A DNA stretch of 64,000 bases from Polytrichum commune (taxonomy: Eukaryota > Streptophyta > Polytrichopsida > Polytrichales > Polytrichaceae), in contig OX485807.1 in the NCBI GenBank assembly GCA_950295325.1, positions 7,132,501 to 7,196,500 on the forward strand, in the 5' to 3' direction. The notes beneath the pieces were generated by a model. It had not been told where the DNA came from. It made no database searches and saw only the letters and a list, made by a program, of their open reading frames with translations. Below are positions 21,856 to 34,495 of the stretch, one piece after another; within the stretch, counting starts at the first letter, position 1; each line of letters starts with the position of its first letter. Made by a program: the position numbers and the translations under genes.

Positions 21856-22690
21856 ATGGCTATTAAACCTGAGGGTTATTATGGTGAGCCGGGGTTTCCA
21901 AAAGGTTGTGAGGTTCAAATTGGAACAAAGATCATGTGTAAATGGAATTTGACCATACCATTAGTTCTCATGACAATGGTGGGCATGAGGGTGGATTCAG
22001 TAAGGAAAATGGTGGAGTCCTTTGAAAGGGCTCCCGCACACCTCAAAAAAACATTTGGGGCCTAGAATACCGAATGCACCCAAAACCTTGGAGGGCATTA
22101 ATGTTGGATTGAAATTCCAATTTGAAATGCTTAGAAGGTGGTGATGTTGAAATGAACTTGGGGCACATGAGGCACGCGGGGTCTCTTAAGGTGTATATGT
22201 GCGAATTTCACACCCAAATGAATGGTACATCTAGGATGGATGAGCTTTCTAAAAAATGCATCGTTTTAGGTGGGTTTCAAAAGCGGGTAGTGAAAACCAT
22301 GTTCAGGACCCCAAAGCTTCTTGAGGACGTAGTGCGAATCATAAAGATTTGAAGAGCATTGAAGCCGATGGTCCTAAGAAGAAGTTGGGCGGCACATCAC
22401 CACAAAGTGGGTTTAGCCGAAAGAGGTCCCAAGGAAATGAGTGCAAGTAGTTTGGCCCATTATACCAAGGCAAATCATGCTAGCTCGTGCCGCGGACGGA
22501 ATGTGAGAAGGTGGCTTGGTGGTACCAAGCTAGATCATATTTGTGCCACGGACGGAGTGTTAAAAGTTGGCCTTGCGGACCAAGCCAAACTCATGGTGTT
22601 GCCGAGGACCGAATGTAAGACGATGGCATTGTGGCCAAGGCTAGTAGCCTTTAGCCAAGGCCAAATCTTTTGTACCTTGAGGCTCAAATG
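21856..22690 (+). pseudogene. Element C gag, frameshifted
   Basis: An ATG at 21856 opens a frame of 69 residues beginning Met-Ala-Ile-Lys. The frame ends at 22065 after a run of A that looks like a one-base slip. A capsid-like segment follows at 22122-22352, including the Met-Asp-Glu-Leu-Ser-Lys-Lys block. The cysteine-rich tail is at about 22480-22650 with roughly three repeat units. This is the most complete gag in the window. Confidence 0.7.
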
Positions 22691-23165
22691 AATGGGAGAA
22701 ATGTCTCATGGGTTGACAAAGAGGCAAGCCATTTCTTCTTGAGCCCAAAACTCACAAGGGAGTTGGGGCTTGCCGATTGATAGAGCGGGCAAGTCCACCA
22801 AGGTGCGGTTTGGACAGGGCGAATCGCATGAGACAAAGGAGGCCGCGATGCATGTAACCTTTCAATGTGGGACATTGGATTTTTGTCAAAATTTCTCATC
22901 ATGTGAAATAGATGAAATGCATGTCATTGTGAAGGCCGCCTTCTTTGAAACTCACATGATAGATGTGAGGTGCAAGCCGGTGTGCTTGCGGTGCATTATG
23001 ATGTGTCATAATGGCAAAGAATTGAAGTTCAAATTAACAATGACTCCTATGGTAGGAGGACCTAAGTTGAATTTGGTCTTAATGGACCGAATAAAAAAAA
23101 CAAAAAAAAAACATAATAGTCGTGGTTCAATTGGAGCAACTCCAAGGAACGTATGGGGAGGCTAG
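22691..23165 (+). pseudogene. Element C protease, active site altered
   Basis: Positions 22770-23165 are open for 131 residues. Asp-Lys-Glu is at 22715-22723. Two A-runs near 23093-23112 lengthen the tail. Confidence 0.75.
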
Positions 23166-23483
23166 GAAAGATGGGCCTCCCCCAAACAACATTGGTGTGA
23201 TGTTGGTGAAATACAAGGATGTATTCACCAATGTGTTGCCCAAAAAAAAATTACCGCCAAGAAGTGAAAAATCACTTTGCTCAACGAGAGATTGAGCTCT
23301 TGAGGTATGTGGTGATAAATGAAGTTGGTGGACGAACATGAAGAATGTGAAGGCAATCCAAAAGGAGAATTGGCCCTTGATTCAAAAGGGCTTAGGTCAT
23401 TTGTTGGCCTAGCCAATTAGTACCACAACTTCATTCGAGAGTTTTCTAAGGTTGCTAGGACCTTATTCAACTTATTGAGGAAA
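23166..23483 (+). pseudogene. Element C reverse transcriptase remnant
   Basis: The Tyr-Lys-Asp-Val-Phe start (near 23212) and the Val-Gly-Leu-Ala-Asn-like end (near 23400) flank the palm deletion at about 23265-23280. Confidence 0.7.
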
Positions 23484-24399
23484 ATGGCTATCCCAAGAGT
23501 GGGATGAGCCTTGTCACCAAGCCTTTGGGGGGCTCAAAAACAAGTTATCTTCGCCGCCCGTGCTTAAGTTCGCGGACTTTGACAAACCTTTTGAGGTGCA
23601 TACGGGGGCGAGTGACTTTAGCATTGGCGGATGTTGAGGCAAAATGGATGGCCATTGCATATAAGAGCATGAATCTCGATGGTTGTCCGACCTTGTCCAA
23701 CTTATGCAAGAAATGGCTATCCCAAAAGTGGGACGAGCTTTGCCACCAAGTCTTTAAGGAGCTTAAGACCAAGTTTTCTTCGCCGCCCGTGCTCAAGTTT
23801 GCGAAATTTGACAAACCTTTTGAGGTGCATACGGGGGCGAGTAACTTTACCATTGGCGGATGTTGATCCAAGATGGATGCCCATTGCATATGGGAGCATT
23901 AAGCTTAAAGGTTGTCAAACCTTGTGCGACTTGTGAAAGAAATGGCTATCCCAAGAGTGGGATGAGCCTTGCCACCAAGTCTTTGAGAAGCTTAAGAGCA
24001 AGTTCTCTTCGCCGCCCGTGCTCAAGTTCGCGGACTTTGACAAACCTTTTGAGGTGCATACGGGGGCGAGTGACTTTACCATTGGCGGATGTTGAGGCAA
24101 GATGGATGGCCATGGCATATGAGAGCATGAAGCTCGATGGTTGTCCCACCTTGTGCGACTTGTGGAAGAAATGGCTATCCCAAGAGTGGGATGATGTTTG
24201 TCACGAGTCTTTGGGGAGCTTAACACCAAGTTCTCTTTGCCGCCCGTGCTCAAGTTCGCGGAGTTTGACAAACCTTTCGAGGTGCATACGGGGGTGAGTG
24301 CCTTTGCCAATGGTGGATTATGTGTAAGATGGATGGCCATTGCATATGGGAGCATAAAGCTCGATGGTTGTCAAAGAAGACAACCAACTCATGACAAAG
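23484..24399 (+). repeat. 229-bp RNase H tandem repeat, four units
   Basis: Units start at 23484, 23713, 23942 and 24171, exactly 229 bp apart. This is the highest copy number in the window. Units within this copy differ from one another by only a few percent by eye. Confidence 0.9.
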
Positions 24400-24762
24400 A
24401 ACTTCTTTGCCGTAGTGCATTGCTTGAAGATGTGGCGACATTATATGGGGTCGCACAAAGCAAAGGTCTACATGGACAATGTGTCCTAAAAGTATTTTGA
24501 CATACAAACGTAAGTGAACGCCAAGTCATTGCGGTGCCATGATAGTTTGGCGCTTATGAAGGTGGATTTGATCCACAAACCGGACCGTGGAAATGTGGTG
24601 CCGGATGCGCGAAGTAGACCGGAAGAGTTCCAAGCAATGAGAACCATCCAAACTTTGTGGCTAATGTGTGCCGGCGAAGGAAACTTGTGATGCAAGATAC
24701 GGGAGGGGTAAATTCACTACCCCAAAGCACAAAAGCTTTTAGGTGAGCTTCACAAGAGCAAG
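24400..24762 (+). pseudogene. Element C RNase H C-terminus and tether
   Basis: Homologous to the tether region in the other copies and frameshifted. It leads into the integrase zinc-binding region. Confidence 0.55.
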
Positions 24763-26698
24763 GTGCTCAAAGAGGTTAAGTTGGTGGACGGATTGTTCAA
24801 GTGCAAGCAAAGTTGGGTATATGTGCCACAAGGCAAGTTGAGGCTATCGGTTTTGAAGAAGGAATATGATAGCCACATTGCCGGCCTTAGAGGAGAAAGA
24901 AAAAACCGCCATAGAATGGTGTCTTGGAGGTACCATTGGCGGTGCATAAAGGAGGATATATGTCGCGCACCTCTCCATGAGGAGTGCCCGAAACACCATG
25001 GGCACAAGGGGGACCCCGGAGTGACACCCGGGACTTGTGGCGCCGTTGGTGAGAGGGCCCAAGTGATCCTAGTGTGGGTGAGGGCCCCGGGCGTTGGGAA
25101 CGCCTCCCACCCACAAAGACTAGGAGGCATGAGGGTGAGGCCATCAGCTATGCGTAGCTCATGGCGTGGTGATTCTAGAATGCTCAAGATCACCTCAATC
25201 GGAGGTGTGAGCTAGGAGTTATGGCCATTTGAGTGGGGTGCTGTCCCGGGACAGCGCCCTGGTACAGCAGTGCCTGGGAGTGATTCCCGGGACTGCCAAG
25301 GTTCAAACAGGCATAACTTCCTCAAGACTTGCCCGAATGGGGCAAGCGAGGAGTCCATCGGCACCAACGTGAAGCGTAGATGAGGATGGAGTGGTTGGTT
25401 GTTATGATCAGACATCATACAAGGAAGTTATGATGGTCTGAAGCTGCTGGGGGGGTTCTAGGCCCAGCAGCTAAGGGAAAATGTCCACTTGGCCCCAACT
25501 CTTGGTAGAGAGACAAGAGGTTGGTTGGCGGTGGGGTAGGGGCTCCGTGTAGAGTCCTAGAGGCTTATATGGGTGAGGTGGTGTGGCCTCACCCACCCGA
25601 GGCCGAACGGCAAGGCCTCCATGGGCATTGGCCCATTGTGAGGCCATAGTTGCCTAGTATGGTTCGGGTTGTTGTAGTGTTGCTCCGGCAACGCGATGAT
25701 CAACATAGGATTGGACTTCCATGGATGGAAGTCCACATTGGGGAAATGGGTTACCGATTAAGGGGTGAGTCCCGAAAGCAAAGTAGGAGGGTTGGTTCCC
25801 TCCTATGAACTATTGGTCCGGGGTAAGAGGAGCTAACCATTAGCATGGCGGTATGCGAAGGGTTAGCGACTCGTAACCTTTGCTAGAAACGAAAATTGGC
25901 AAGATTATTAAGGGCCCTAGCAAGGGTTGCGACAATATAGCCCACTTTGTGAAGGTTTGGATGAAGTGCCAAGTGAACCGAGCCTCTAACCAAAACTAAG
26001 GTGGTTTCTTGCAACCGTTGCCTATCCCGTCGGCGCCATGGCATGGTATGTGCATGGACTTGATCACAAGTTTGCCGGAGTCACATGGGTATGATGCCAT
26101 CTTGTTGATGGTAGAGCGGTTTGCCAAGTGGGCACACATGGTGCCGATTGTGGGAACCCCCACCGCGTTGGAGACCGCATAGCCTTTTCTCAAAGGATGG
26201 TTGAGGCACCACGGGTTGCCAAGAGTGATTGTGTGGGATCAAGATCCAAAGTTCACAAGTGCATTTTCAATGCATTTCTCTAAGGAGGTCGGAATGAAAC
26301 TAAGGTTTAGCACGACCTTGCATTCCCAAATGAATGGGAAATCGGAGCGTGTGAATGGAGTCTTGAAGCAATACTTGAGGAACTTGGTGGGGGCGGACCA
26401 AGGAGATTGGGCGGACTATGTGGGTCGAGCGGAGTGTAATTGCAATGTAGCCACGCACTTGGCTACCAAGGGGTGGTCTTTGGTGGTGGCTTATGGAGTG
26501 GATGCGCTCCAACCTATTAACCTAGCTCTCGAGGGGGCACATTCAACACTAGAGTTCAACCAAGATGACGAGGACTTGGCCAAGAAGCGTGAACAAGTCT
26601 TGGAGATGACCAAGTTGTTGGTGGAGAAAGCCCGAAGGTGCTACGGAGTGCGAATCAATGCCGGAAGACGCGAAGTGGAGTATGAGGTGGGCCAATAA
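24763..26698 (+). pseudogene. Element C integrase, interrupted by solo LTR D
   Basis: The zinc-binding region (24763-24960) is split from the core by D at the ATATA duplication. After D the frame continues with a Trp codon where other copies have a stop or Cys. The shared TAG is at 26180-26182. The second core half (26201-26698) is open for 165 residues and keeps Asp in the second position and Glu in a Ser-Glu-Arg-Val-Asn context. Confidence 0.8.
24961..25934 (+). repeat. Solo LTR D, TSD ATATA
   Basis: A single 974-bp LTR, TGTCGCGCACC to GGGTTGCGACA, is flanked by ATATA at 24956-24960 and 25935-25939 with no internal region. This is the expected product of LTR-LTR recombination after an insertion into C. 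Confidence 0.96.
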
Positions 26699-27160
26699 GG
26701 TGTTGTTGAATGTGGACAACTTCACCTTGCCCAAAGGCCTTACTCCAAAAGTTCATGTCCAAAATTGGAGCTTCATTTTCCATTGTGGAACAAGTGTTCA
26801 AGGACATGTATAAGTTGGAATTACCGCCCGAGATCAAAGTGCATCCGACATTTCATGTCTCATTACGAAAGTCATTTTAGGACGACACCTTGTGGCCCGA
26901 TCACAAGCAAGTGATTAGGCCACCTCCCGACCTTGTGGACGTCATTTGGAACATGAGGTAAGAGGGCATCCTCAAGTGTAGAAAGCCCAAGTGAAAATGA
27001 AAGAAAAAGTACAAAGGAATACTTGGTGAAATGGTGAGGATACCATGAGAAAGAAACCGCTTGGGTGGCGGCAAGAGACATGGTGAACACCAATGAATTG
27101 GTGAAGCACTTTGAAGAAACTAAGGCTAAGGATTCCAATAAAATGAAGCATAGGCATTGA
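26699..27160 (+). pseudogene. Element C chromodomain region, broken
   Basis: The shared TGA after Lys-Trp is at 27035-27037. A Pro-Thr-Phe-His-Val-Ser block lies near 26847-26865. Confidence 0.65.
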
Positions 27161-27754
27161 TGAGGACATCAATCTCCTTTAGTGGGGGAGAGACGCTAGT
27201 AGCACACTTAGCTTCGAGGTTAATTACTCCACAACATGCACTTGTTCTTTGGCTTGAGGGAATAAAGTCCAAACTTTAGTGGTGCAAAGAGAAAAGTATG
27301 AGATGAGGTCCTAGTCTTGTACTTGTGCTTGGTTAATGGAAGAGGGGGAATAGATATGCCAAACTAGGTTGGGTAAGCCGAGTAATTGGGGGCCATGGCT
27401 TGGAGGGGCCTTGGATAAAACCAAGAAACTTCTTAGTTGTGGGCTTGTCCGGGCGGGGACAAGGTGATGGCGCGTGCTCATAAAAGTGCTACCCGCGAGC
27501 TAACAAGAGTTGGCGCATGGGAGTCATGAACCCATGTCTCGAAAGAGCAAAGTGGGAACCGAGTCGGGCGGGACTTGGCATCACCCCCGTGCGATCGAGG
27601 CGTGGCTTAACAATGGAAAGCCATCTCGGAGTTGCAACCGAGACAACTTAGTGGAAGCGTTGAGGTCTCGCCTAGATGTGTCACGTTAGGCTAGTGGAGC
27701 CTAACGGGGGAGGCCCCAAAGGAGGGGCAACCCAAGTGAGTCCCAAAGTAGGTG
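27161..27754 (+). other. Element C 3' UTR, left part
   Basis: About 590 bp of 3' UTR run to the AGGTG duplication (27750-27754) produced by element E. The UTR resumes at 41635. Confidence 0.75.
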
Positions 27755-28728
27755 TGTCGCAACCCTTGCTAGGTCCCTTAACAATCTTGCCAATTTTCGT
27801 TTCTAGCAAAGGTTACGAGTGGCTAACCCTTCGCATACCGCCATGCTAATGGTTAGCTCCTCTAACCCCGGACCAATAGTTCATAGGTGGGAACAACCCT
27901 CCTACTTTGCTTTCGGGACTCACCCCTTAATCGGTAACCCATTTCCCCAATGTGGACTTCCATCCATGGAAGTCCAATCCTATGTTGATCATCGCGTTGC
28001 CGGAGCAACACTACAACAACCCGAACCATACTAGGCAACTATGGCCTCACAATAGGCCAAAGCCCATGGAGGCCTTGCCGTTCGGCCTCGGGTGGGTGAG
28101 GCCACACCACCTCACCCATATAAGCCTCTAGGACTTCACGCGGGGCCCCTACCCCACCGTCAACCAACCTCTTGTCTCTCTACCAAGAGTTGGGGCCAAG
28201 TGGACATTTTCCCTTAGCTGCTGGGCCTAGAACCCCCCCCAGCAGCTTCAGACCATCATAACTTCCTTGTATGATGTCTGATCATAACAACCAACCACTC
28301 CATCTTCATCTACGCTTCACGTAGATGCCGATGGACTCCTCGTTTGCCCCATTCGGGCAAGTATTGAGGAAGTTATGCCTGTTTGAACCTTTGCAGTCCC
28401 GGGAATCACTCCCAGGCACTGCTGTACCAGGGCGCTGTCCCGGGACAGCACCCCACTCAAATGGCCATAACTCCTAGCTCACACCTCCGATTGAGGTGAT
28501 CTTGAGCATTCTAGAATCACCACGCCATGAGCTACGCATAGCTCATGGCCTCACCCTCATGCCTCCTAGTCTTTGTGGGTGGGAGGCGTTCCCAACGCCC
28601 GGGGCCCTCACCCACACTAGGATCACTTGGGCCCTCTCACCAACGGCGCCACAAGTCCCGGGTGTCACTCCGGGGTCCCCCTTGTGCCCATGGTGTTTCG
28701 GGCACTCCTCATGGAGAGGTGCGCGACA
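27755..28728 (-). repeat. 3' LTR of element E
   Basis: The 974-bp LTR has a GAGTGGCTAACCC variant near 27818 that is shared only with its partner LTR at 40656, confirming the pair. Confidence 0.95.
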
Positions 28729-29530
28729 CTCACCCCCACCAAACGGAGTCGATGCCCTCATCGACTATACTCGTAGTCGGCACACCAATTCTCAAGTTGC
28801 CATCCTCTATGGTGCGGCATTGTGTTTACCTTAGGGCGCGACCCCCACAATGCATCTTCAAATTTGGCATAGTCCCAAAGGTGTCCTTCCTAGGTGGTCC
28901 GTTAGCGACTTTGGATCTCTCATCCAAAGACCTAACCTATACTAGACCCACCTACTTCGGGACTCACATGGGTTGCCCCTCCTTTGGGGCCTCCCCCGTT
29001 AGGCTCCACTAGCCTAACGTGACACATCTAGGCGAGACCTCAACGCTTCCACTAAGTTGTCTCGGTTGCAACTCCGAGATGGCTTTCCATTGTTAAGCCA
29101 CGCCTCGATCGCACGGGGGTGATGCCAAGTCCCGCCCGACTCGGTTCCCACTTTGCTCTTTCGAGACATGGGTTCATGACTCCCATGCGCCAACTCTCGT
29201 TCGCTCGCGGGTAGCACTTTTATGAGCACGCGCCATCACCTTGTCCCCGCCCGGACAAGCCCACAACTAAGAAGTTTCTTGGTTTTATCCAAGGCCCCTC
29301 CAAGCCATGGCCCCCAATTACTCGGCTTACCCAACCTAGTTTGGCATATCTATTCCCCCTCTTCCATTAACCAAGCACAAGTACAAGACTAGGACCTCAT
29401 CTCATACTTTTCTCTTTGCACCACTAAAGTTTGGACTTTATTCCCTCAAGCCAAAGAACAAGTTAATGTTGTGGAGCAATTAGCCTCGAAGCTAAGTGTG
29501 CTACTAGCGTCTCTCCCCCACTAAAGGAGA
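28729..29530 (-). other. Element E 3' untranslated region
   Basis: Non-coding. A 71-codon open frame on the minus strand at 29014-29229 exists only because of copy-specific substitutions and is not thought to be a gene. Confidence 0.65.
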
Positions 29531-29972
29531 TTGATGTCCTCATCAATGCCTACGCTTCATTTTATTGGAATGTCTAGCCTTAGTTTCTTCAAAGTGCTTT
29601 ACCAATTCCTTGGCGTTCATCATGTCTCTTGCCGCTACCCAAACGGCTTCTTTCTCATGGTATCCTCACCATTTCACCAAGTACTCCTTTGTTCATTTCC
29701 TTTCTTTTTCACTTGGGCTTCCTACACTTGAGGATGCCCTCCTACCTCATGTTCCAAATGACATCCACAAGGTCGGGAGGTGGCCTAATCACTTGCTTGT
29801 AATTGGGCCACAAGGTGTCGTCCTTAAATGGCTTTAGGAATGAGACATGAAATGTTGGATGCACTTTGATCTCGGGCGGTAATTCCAACTTATACATGTC
29901 CTTGAACACTTGTTCCACAATGGGAAATGAAGCTCCAACTTTGGACATGACCTTTGGAGTGAGGCCTTCCGG
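29531..29972 (-). pseudogene. Element E chromodomain region, broken
   Basis: Positions 29742-29948 are open for 68 residues across the integrase end and chromodomain start. The shared TGA after Lys-Trp follows. Confidence 0.65.
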
Positions 29973-30959
29973 CTAAGTGAAGCTGTTCACATTCAACAAC
30001 ATCTTTTGGCCCACCTCATTCTCCACTTCGCGTCTTCTGGCATTGACTTGCACTTCGTAGCACATTCGGGTTTTCTCCACCAACAACTTGGTCATCTCCA
30101 AGACTTGTTCACGCTTCTTGGCCAAGTCCTCACCATCTTGGTTGAACTCTAGTGTTGAATGTGCCCCCTCGAGAGCTAGGTTAATAGGTTGGAGCGCATC
30201 CACTCCATAAGCCACCACCAAAGACCACCCCTTCGTAGCCAAGTGCGTGGCTACATTGCAATTTTACTCCGCTCGACCCACATAGTCCACCCAATCTCCT
30301 TGGTCCGCCCCCACCAAGTTCCTCAAGTATTGCTTCAAGACTCCATTCACACGCTCCGTTTTCCATCCATTTGGGAATGCAAGGCCGTGCTAAACCTTAG
30401 TTTCCTTCCGACCTCCTTAGAGAAATGCATTGAAAATGCACTTGTGAACTTTGGATCTTGATCCCACACAATCACTCTTGGCAACCCGTGGTGCCTCAAC
30501 CATCCTTTGAGAAAAGGCTATGCGGTCTCCAACGCGGTGGCGGTTCCCACAATCGGCACCATGTGTGCCAACTTGGCAAACCACTCTACCATCAATAAGA
30601 TGGCATCATACCCATGTGACTCCGGCAAACTTGTGATCAAGTCCATGCACATACCATGCCATGGCGCCAACGGGATAGGCAACGGTTGCAAGAAGCCGCC
30701 TTGCTTTTGGTAAGAGGCTCGGTTCACTTTGCACTTTGATTCAAGCCTTCACAAAGTGGGCTATATCTTCCTTTATGCACCGCCAATGGTACCTCTTTGA
30801 CACCATTCTATGGCGGCTTTTTCTTTCTCCTCTATGGCCGGCAATAGGACTATCATATTCCTCCTTCAAAACCGATAGCCTCAACTTGCCTTGTGGCACA
30901 TATACCCGACTTTGTTTGCACTTGAACAATCCGTCCACCAACTTAACCTCTTTGAGCAC
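29973..30959 (-). pseudogene. Element E integrase, broken
   Basis: The zinc-binding region is at 30741-30959. The first core half is at 30518-30727, ending at the shared TAG. The second half is split by a frameshift near 30360 and continues to 29973. Confidence 0.75.
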
Positions 30960-31320
30960 GTTGCTCTTGCGAAGCTCACCTAAAAACTTTTGTGCTTTGG
31001 GGTAGTTAATTTACCCCTCCCGTATCTTGCATCACAAGTTTCCTTTGCCGGCACACATTAGCCACAAGGTTTGGATGGTTCTCATTGCTTGGAACTCTTC
31101 CGGTCTACTTTGCGCATCCGGCACCACATTTCCACGGTCCGGTTTGTGGATCAAAACCACCTTCATAAGCGCCAAAATATCATGCCACCGCAATGACTTG
31201 GCGCTCACTTGCGCTAGAATGTCAAAATACTTTTAGGACACATTGTCCTTGTAGACCTTTACTTTGTGCGACCCAAACTAGTGTCGCCACATCTTCAAGC
31301 AATACACTACGCAAAGAAGT
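30960..31320 (-). pseudogene. Element E RNase H C-terminus and tether
   Basis: Homologous to the other copies, with frameshifts. Confidence 0.5.
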
Positions 31321-31998
31321 TCTTTGTTATGAGTTGGTTGTCTTCTTTGACAACCATCGAGCTACATGCTCGCATATGCAATGGCCATCCATCTTACACA
31401 TAATCCACCATTGGCAGAATCATTCACCCCCATATGCACCTCAAAAGGTTTGTCAAGCTCCGTGAACTTGAGCACGGGCGGCGAAGAGAACTTGGTCTTA
31501 AGCTCCCCAAAGACTCGTGACAAACATCATCCCACTCTTGGGATAGCCATTTTTTCCACAAGTCGAACCATCGAGCTTCATGCTCTCGTATGCAATGGCC
31601 ATCCATCTTGCATCAACATCCGCCAATGGTAAAGTCCTCGCCCCCCGTATGCACCTCAAAAGGTTTTTTCAAGCTCCGCGAACTTGAACACGGGTGGTAA
31701 AGAGGAACTTGGTCTTAAACTCCTCAAAGACTTGGTGGCAAGGCTCATCCCACTCTTGGGATAGCCATTTCTTGCACAAGACGGACAAGGTTCGACAACC
31801 ATGGAGCTTAATGCTCTCATAAGCAATGGTCATCCATCTTGGATCAACATCCGCCAATGGTAAAGTCCTTCGTCTCCATGTGCACCTTAAAATGCTTATG
31901 AAAACCCGGAAATTTAACCACATCTTGTGAAGGGAACTTGCTCTTGAGCCTCTCCAAAGGCTTGATGACAAGGCTCATCCCACTCTTGGGATAGCCAT
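31321..31998 (-). repeat. RNase H tandem repeat, three units
   Basis: In minus orientation, units start at 31998, 31768 and 31550. The last spacing (218 bp) shows a small internal deletion relative to 229. Confidence 0.8.
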
Positions 31999-32313
31999 TT
32001 CCTCAATAAGTTGACTAACGTCCTAGCAACCTTAAAACAAATCTAGAATGAAGTGGTGTAGTAGTTGGTTAGGCCAACCAATGACCTAAGCCCTTTTCAA
32101 GTCAAGGGCCAATTCTCCTCTTGGATTGCCTTGACATTCTTCATGTTCGTCCACCAACTTCCTTTGTCACCACATACCTCAAGAACTCAATCTCTCATTG
32201 AGCAAAGTTATTTTTCATTCCTTGGCGGTAACTTTTTGGGCAACACATTGGTGAATACATCCTTGTATCTCACCAACATCCCACCAATGTGATTTGGAGG
32301 AGGCCCATCTTTC
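31999..32313 (-). pseudogene. Element E reverse transcriptase remnant
   Basis: Shared palm deletion near 32195-32235. The edges of the domain remain. Confidence 0.7.
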
Positions 32314-32755
32314 CTAGCCTCTCCATACATTCCTTGGAGTTGCTCCAATGGAACCACGACCATTATAATTTCTATTTTTCAGTTGGTCCATTAAGACCAA
32401 ATTCAACTTGGGTCCTCCTACCATAGGAGTCCTTGTCAATTTGAACTTCAATTCTTTGCCATTATGCCACATCATAATGCACCGCAAGCTCACCGGCTTG
32501 CACCTCATATCTATCATGTGAGTTTCAAAGTAGGCGGCCTTCACAATGACATGCATTTCATCTATTTCACATGGTGTGAAATTTTGACAAAAATCCAATG
32601 TCCCACATTGAAAGGTTATCGCGGCCTCCTTTGTCTCATGCGGTTCGCCCTTTCCAAACCGCACCTTGGTGGGCTTGTTTTCTCTATCAATCGGCAAGCC
32701 CCAACTCCCTTGTGAATTTTGGGCTCAAGGAGTGGTAGCCTCTTTGTCAACCCAT
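32314..32755 (-). pseudogene. Element E protease, active site altered
   Basis: Open for 127 residues at 32314-32697. Asp-Lys-Glu is at 32740-32748. A copy-specific 9-bp deletion removes the Met-His-Val seen in siblings. Confidence 0.75.
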
Positions 32756-33521
32756 GAGACATTTCTCCCATTCATTGAGCCTCAAGGTACAAAAGATTTG
32801 GCCTTGGCTTAAGGCTACTAGCCTTGGCCACAATGCCATCGTCTTACATTCCGTCCTCGGCAACTTGGCTTGGCTTGGTCCGCAAAGCCAACTTTAAACA
32901 TATCGTCCGCGGAACAAATTGGTTTGGTGCCACAAAACCAATTTCTAATAGTTTGTCCGCAAAACAAACATGTTTTGCCTTGGTAGTACAAAGCCACCTT
33001 CCCACACTCCGTCCGCGGCACGAACATGAATTGCCTTGGTAGGACAAACCCACCTCCCAACATTCCGTCCGCGGCAGAAGTATGATTTGCTTTGGAAGCA
33101 TAAAGCCACCTTTCAACATTCCGTCCGCGGCACCAACATGTTTTGCCTAAGTAAAATGGACCAAACAATTTGCACTCATTTCTTTGGGACCTAATTTGGC
33201 TAAAGCCACTTGTGGTGATGCGCCGCCAAACTTCTCTTTGGGACCATCGGCTTCAATGCTCTTGCAAATTTGATGGTCCCCACCATGTCCTCAAGAAGCC
33301 TTGGGTACTTAAACAAGGCATCCACCACCCGCTTTTAAAACCCCACCTAAAAGGATGCATTTCTTAGAAAGCTCGTCCATTTCAGGTGTATCCTTCATTT
33401 GTGCGTTTGAATAGCGCACATAGGCCTTAAGAAGCCCCGGGTGCCTCATTAACACCAAATTCATTCCAACATCAATACCTTCCAAGCATTTCGAATTGGA
33501 ATTTCAATCCAACATTAATGC
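32756..33521 (-). pseudogene. Element E gag, interrupted by element F
   Basis: The cysteine-rich tail (32818-33168) is open for 116 residues with about six repeat units. The N-terminal part of gag lies on the other side of F at 40364-40641. Confidence 0.7.
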
Positions 33522-34495
33522 TGTCGCAACCCTTGCTAGCCCCCCTTGACAATCTTGCCAATTTTCAATTCTAGCAAAGGTTACGAGCGCTAACCATTTG
33601 CATTCCGCCATGCTAATGGTTAGCTCCTCCTACCCCGGACCTTATAGTTCATAGGAGGGAACCAACCCTCCTACTTTGCTTTCGGGACTCACCCCTTAAT
33701 CGGTAACTCATTTCTTGGATGTGGACTTCCATCCATGGAAGTCCAATCCTATGTTGATCATCGCGTTGCCGGAGCAACACTACAACAACCCGAAGCATAC
33801 TAGGCAACTATGGCCTCACAATAGGCCAAAGCCCATGGAGGCCTTGCCGTTCGGCCTCGGGTGGGTGAGGCCACACCACCTCACCCATATAAGCCTCTAG
33901 GACTCTACGCGGGGCCCCTACCCCACCGTCAACCAACCTCTTGTCTCTCTACCAAGAGTTGGGGCCAAGTGGACATTTTCCCTTAGCCGCTGGGCCTAGA
34001 AGCCCCCAGCAGCTTCAGACCATCATAACTTCCTTGTATGATGTTTGATCATAACAACCAACCACTCTATCTTCATCTACGCTTCACGTAGATGCCGATG
34101 GACTCCTCACTTGCCCCATTCGGGCAAGTATTGAGGAAGTTATGCCTGTGTGAACCTTGGCAGTCCCGGGAATCACTCCCAGGCACTGCTGTACCAGGGC
34201 GCTGTCCCGGGACAGCGCCGCACTCAAATGGCCATAACTCCTAGCTCACACCTCCGATTGAGGTGTTCTTGAGCATTCTAGAATCACCACGCCATGAGCT
34301 ACGCATAGCTCATGGCCTTACCCTTGTGCCTCCTAGTCTCCGTGGGTGGGAGGCGTTCCCAACGCCCGGGGCCCTCACCCACACTAGGATCACTTGGGCC
34401 CTCTCACCAACGGCGCCACAAGTCCCGGGTGTCACTCCGGGGTCCCCCTTGTGCCCATGGTGTTTCGGGCACTCCTCATGGAGAGGTGCGCGACA
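33522..34495 (-). repeat. 3' LTR of element F
   Basis: This 974-bp LTR shows the stem-loops clearly: CTTGCCC/GGGCAAG at 34110-34128, a 10-bp stem CCATGAGCTA/TAGCTCATGG at 34292-34315 and GGCGTT/AACGCC at 34352-34366. Confidence 0.95.

Noticed and set aside
29014-29229. 71-codon frame in the 3' UTR of element E as an accessory gene
   Set aside because: Element G has a stop inside the same frame, so openness is due to copy-specific substitutions.
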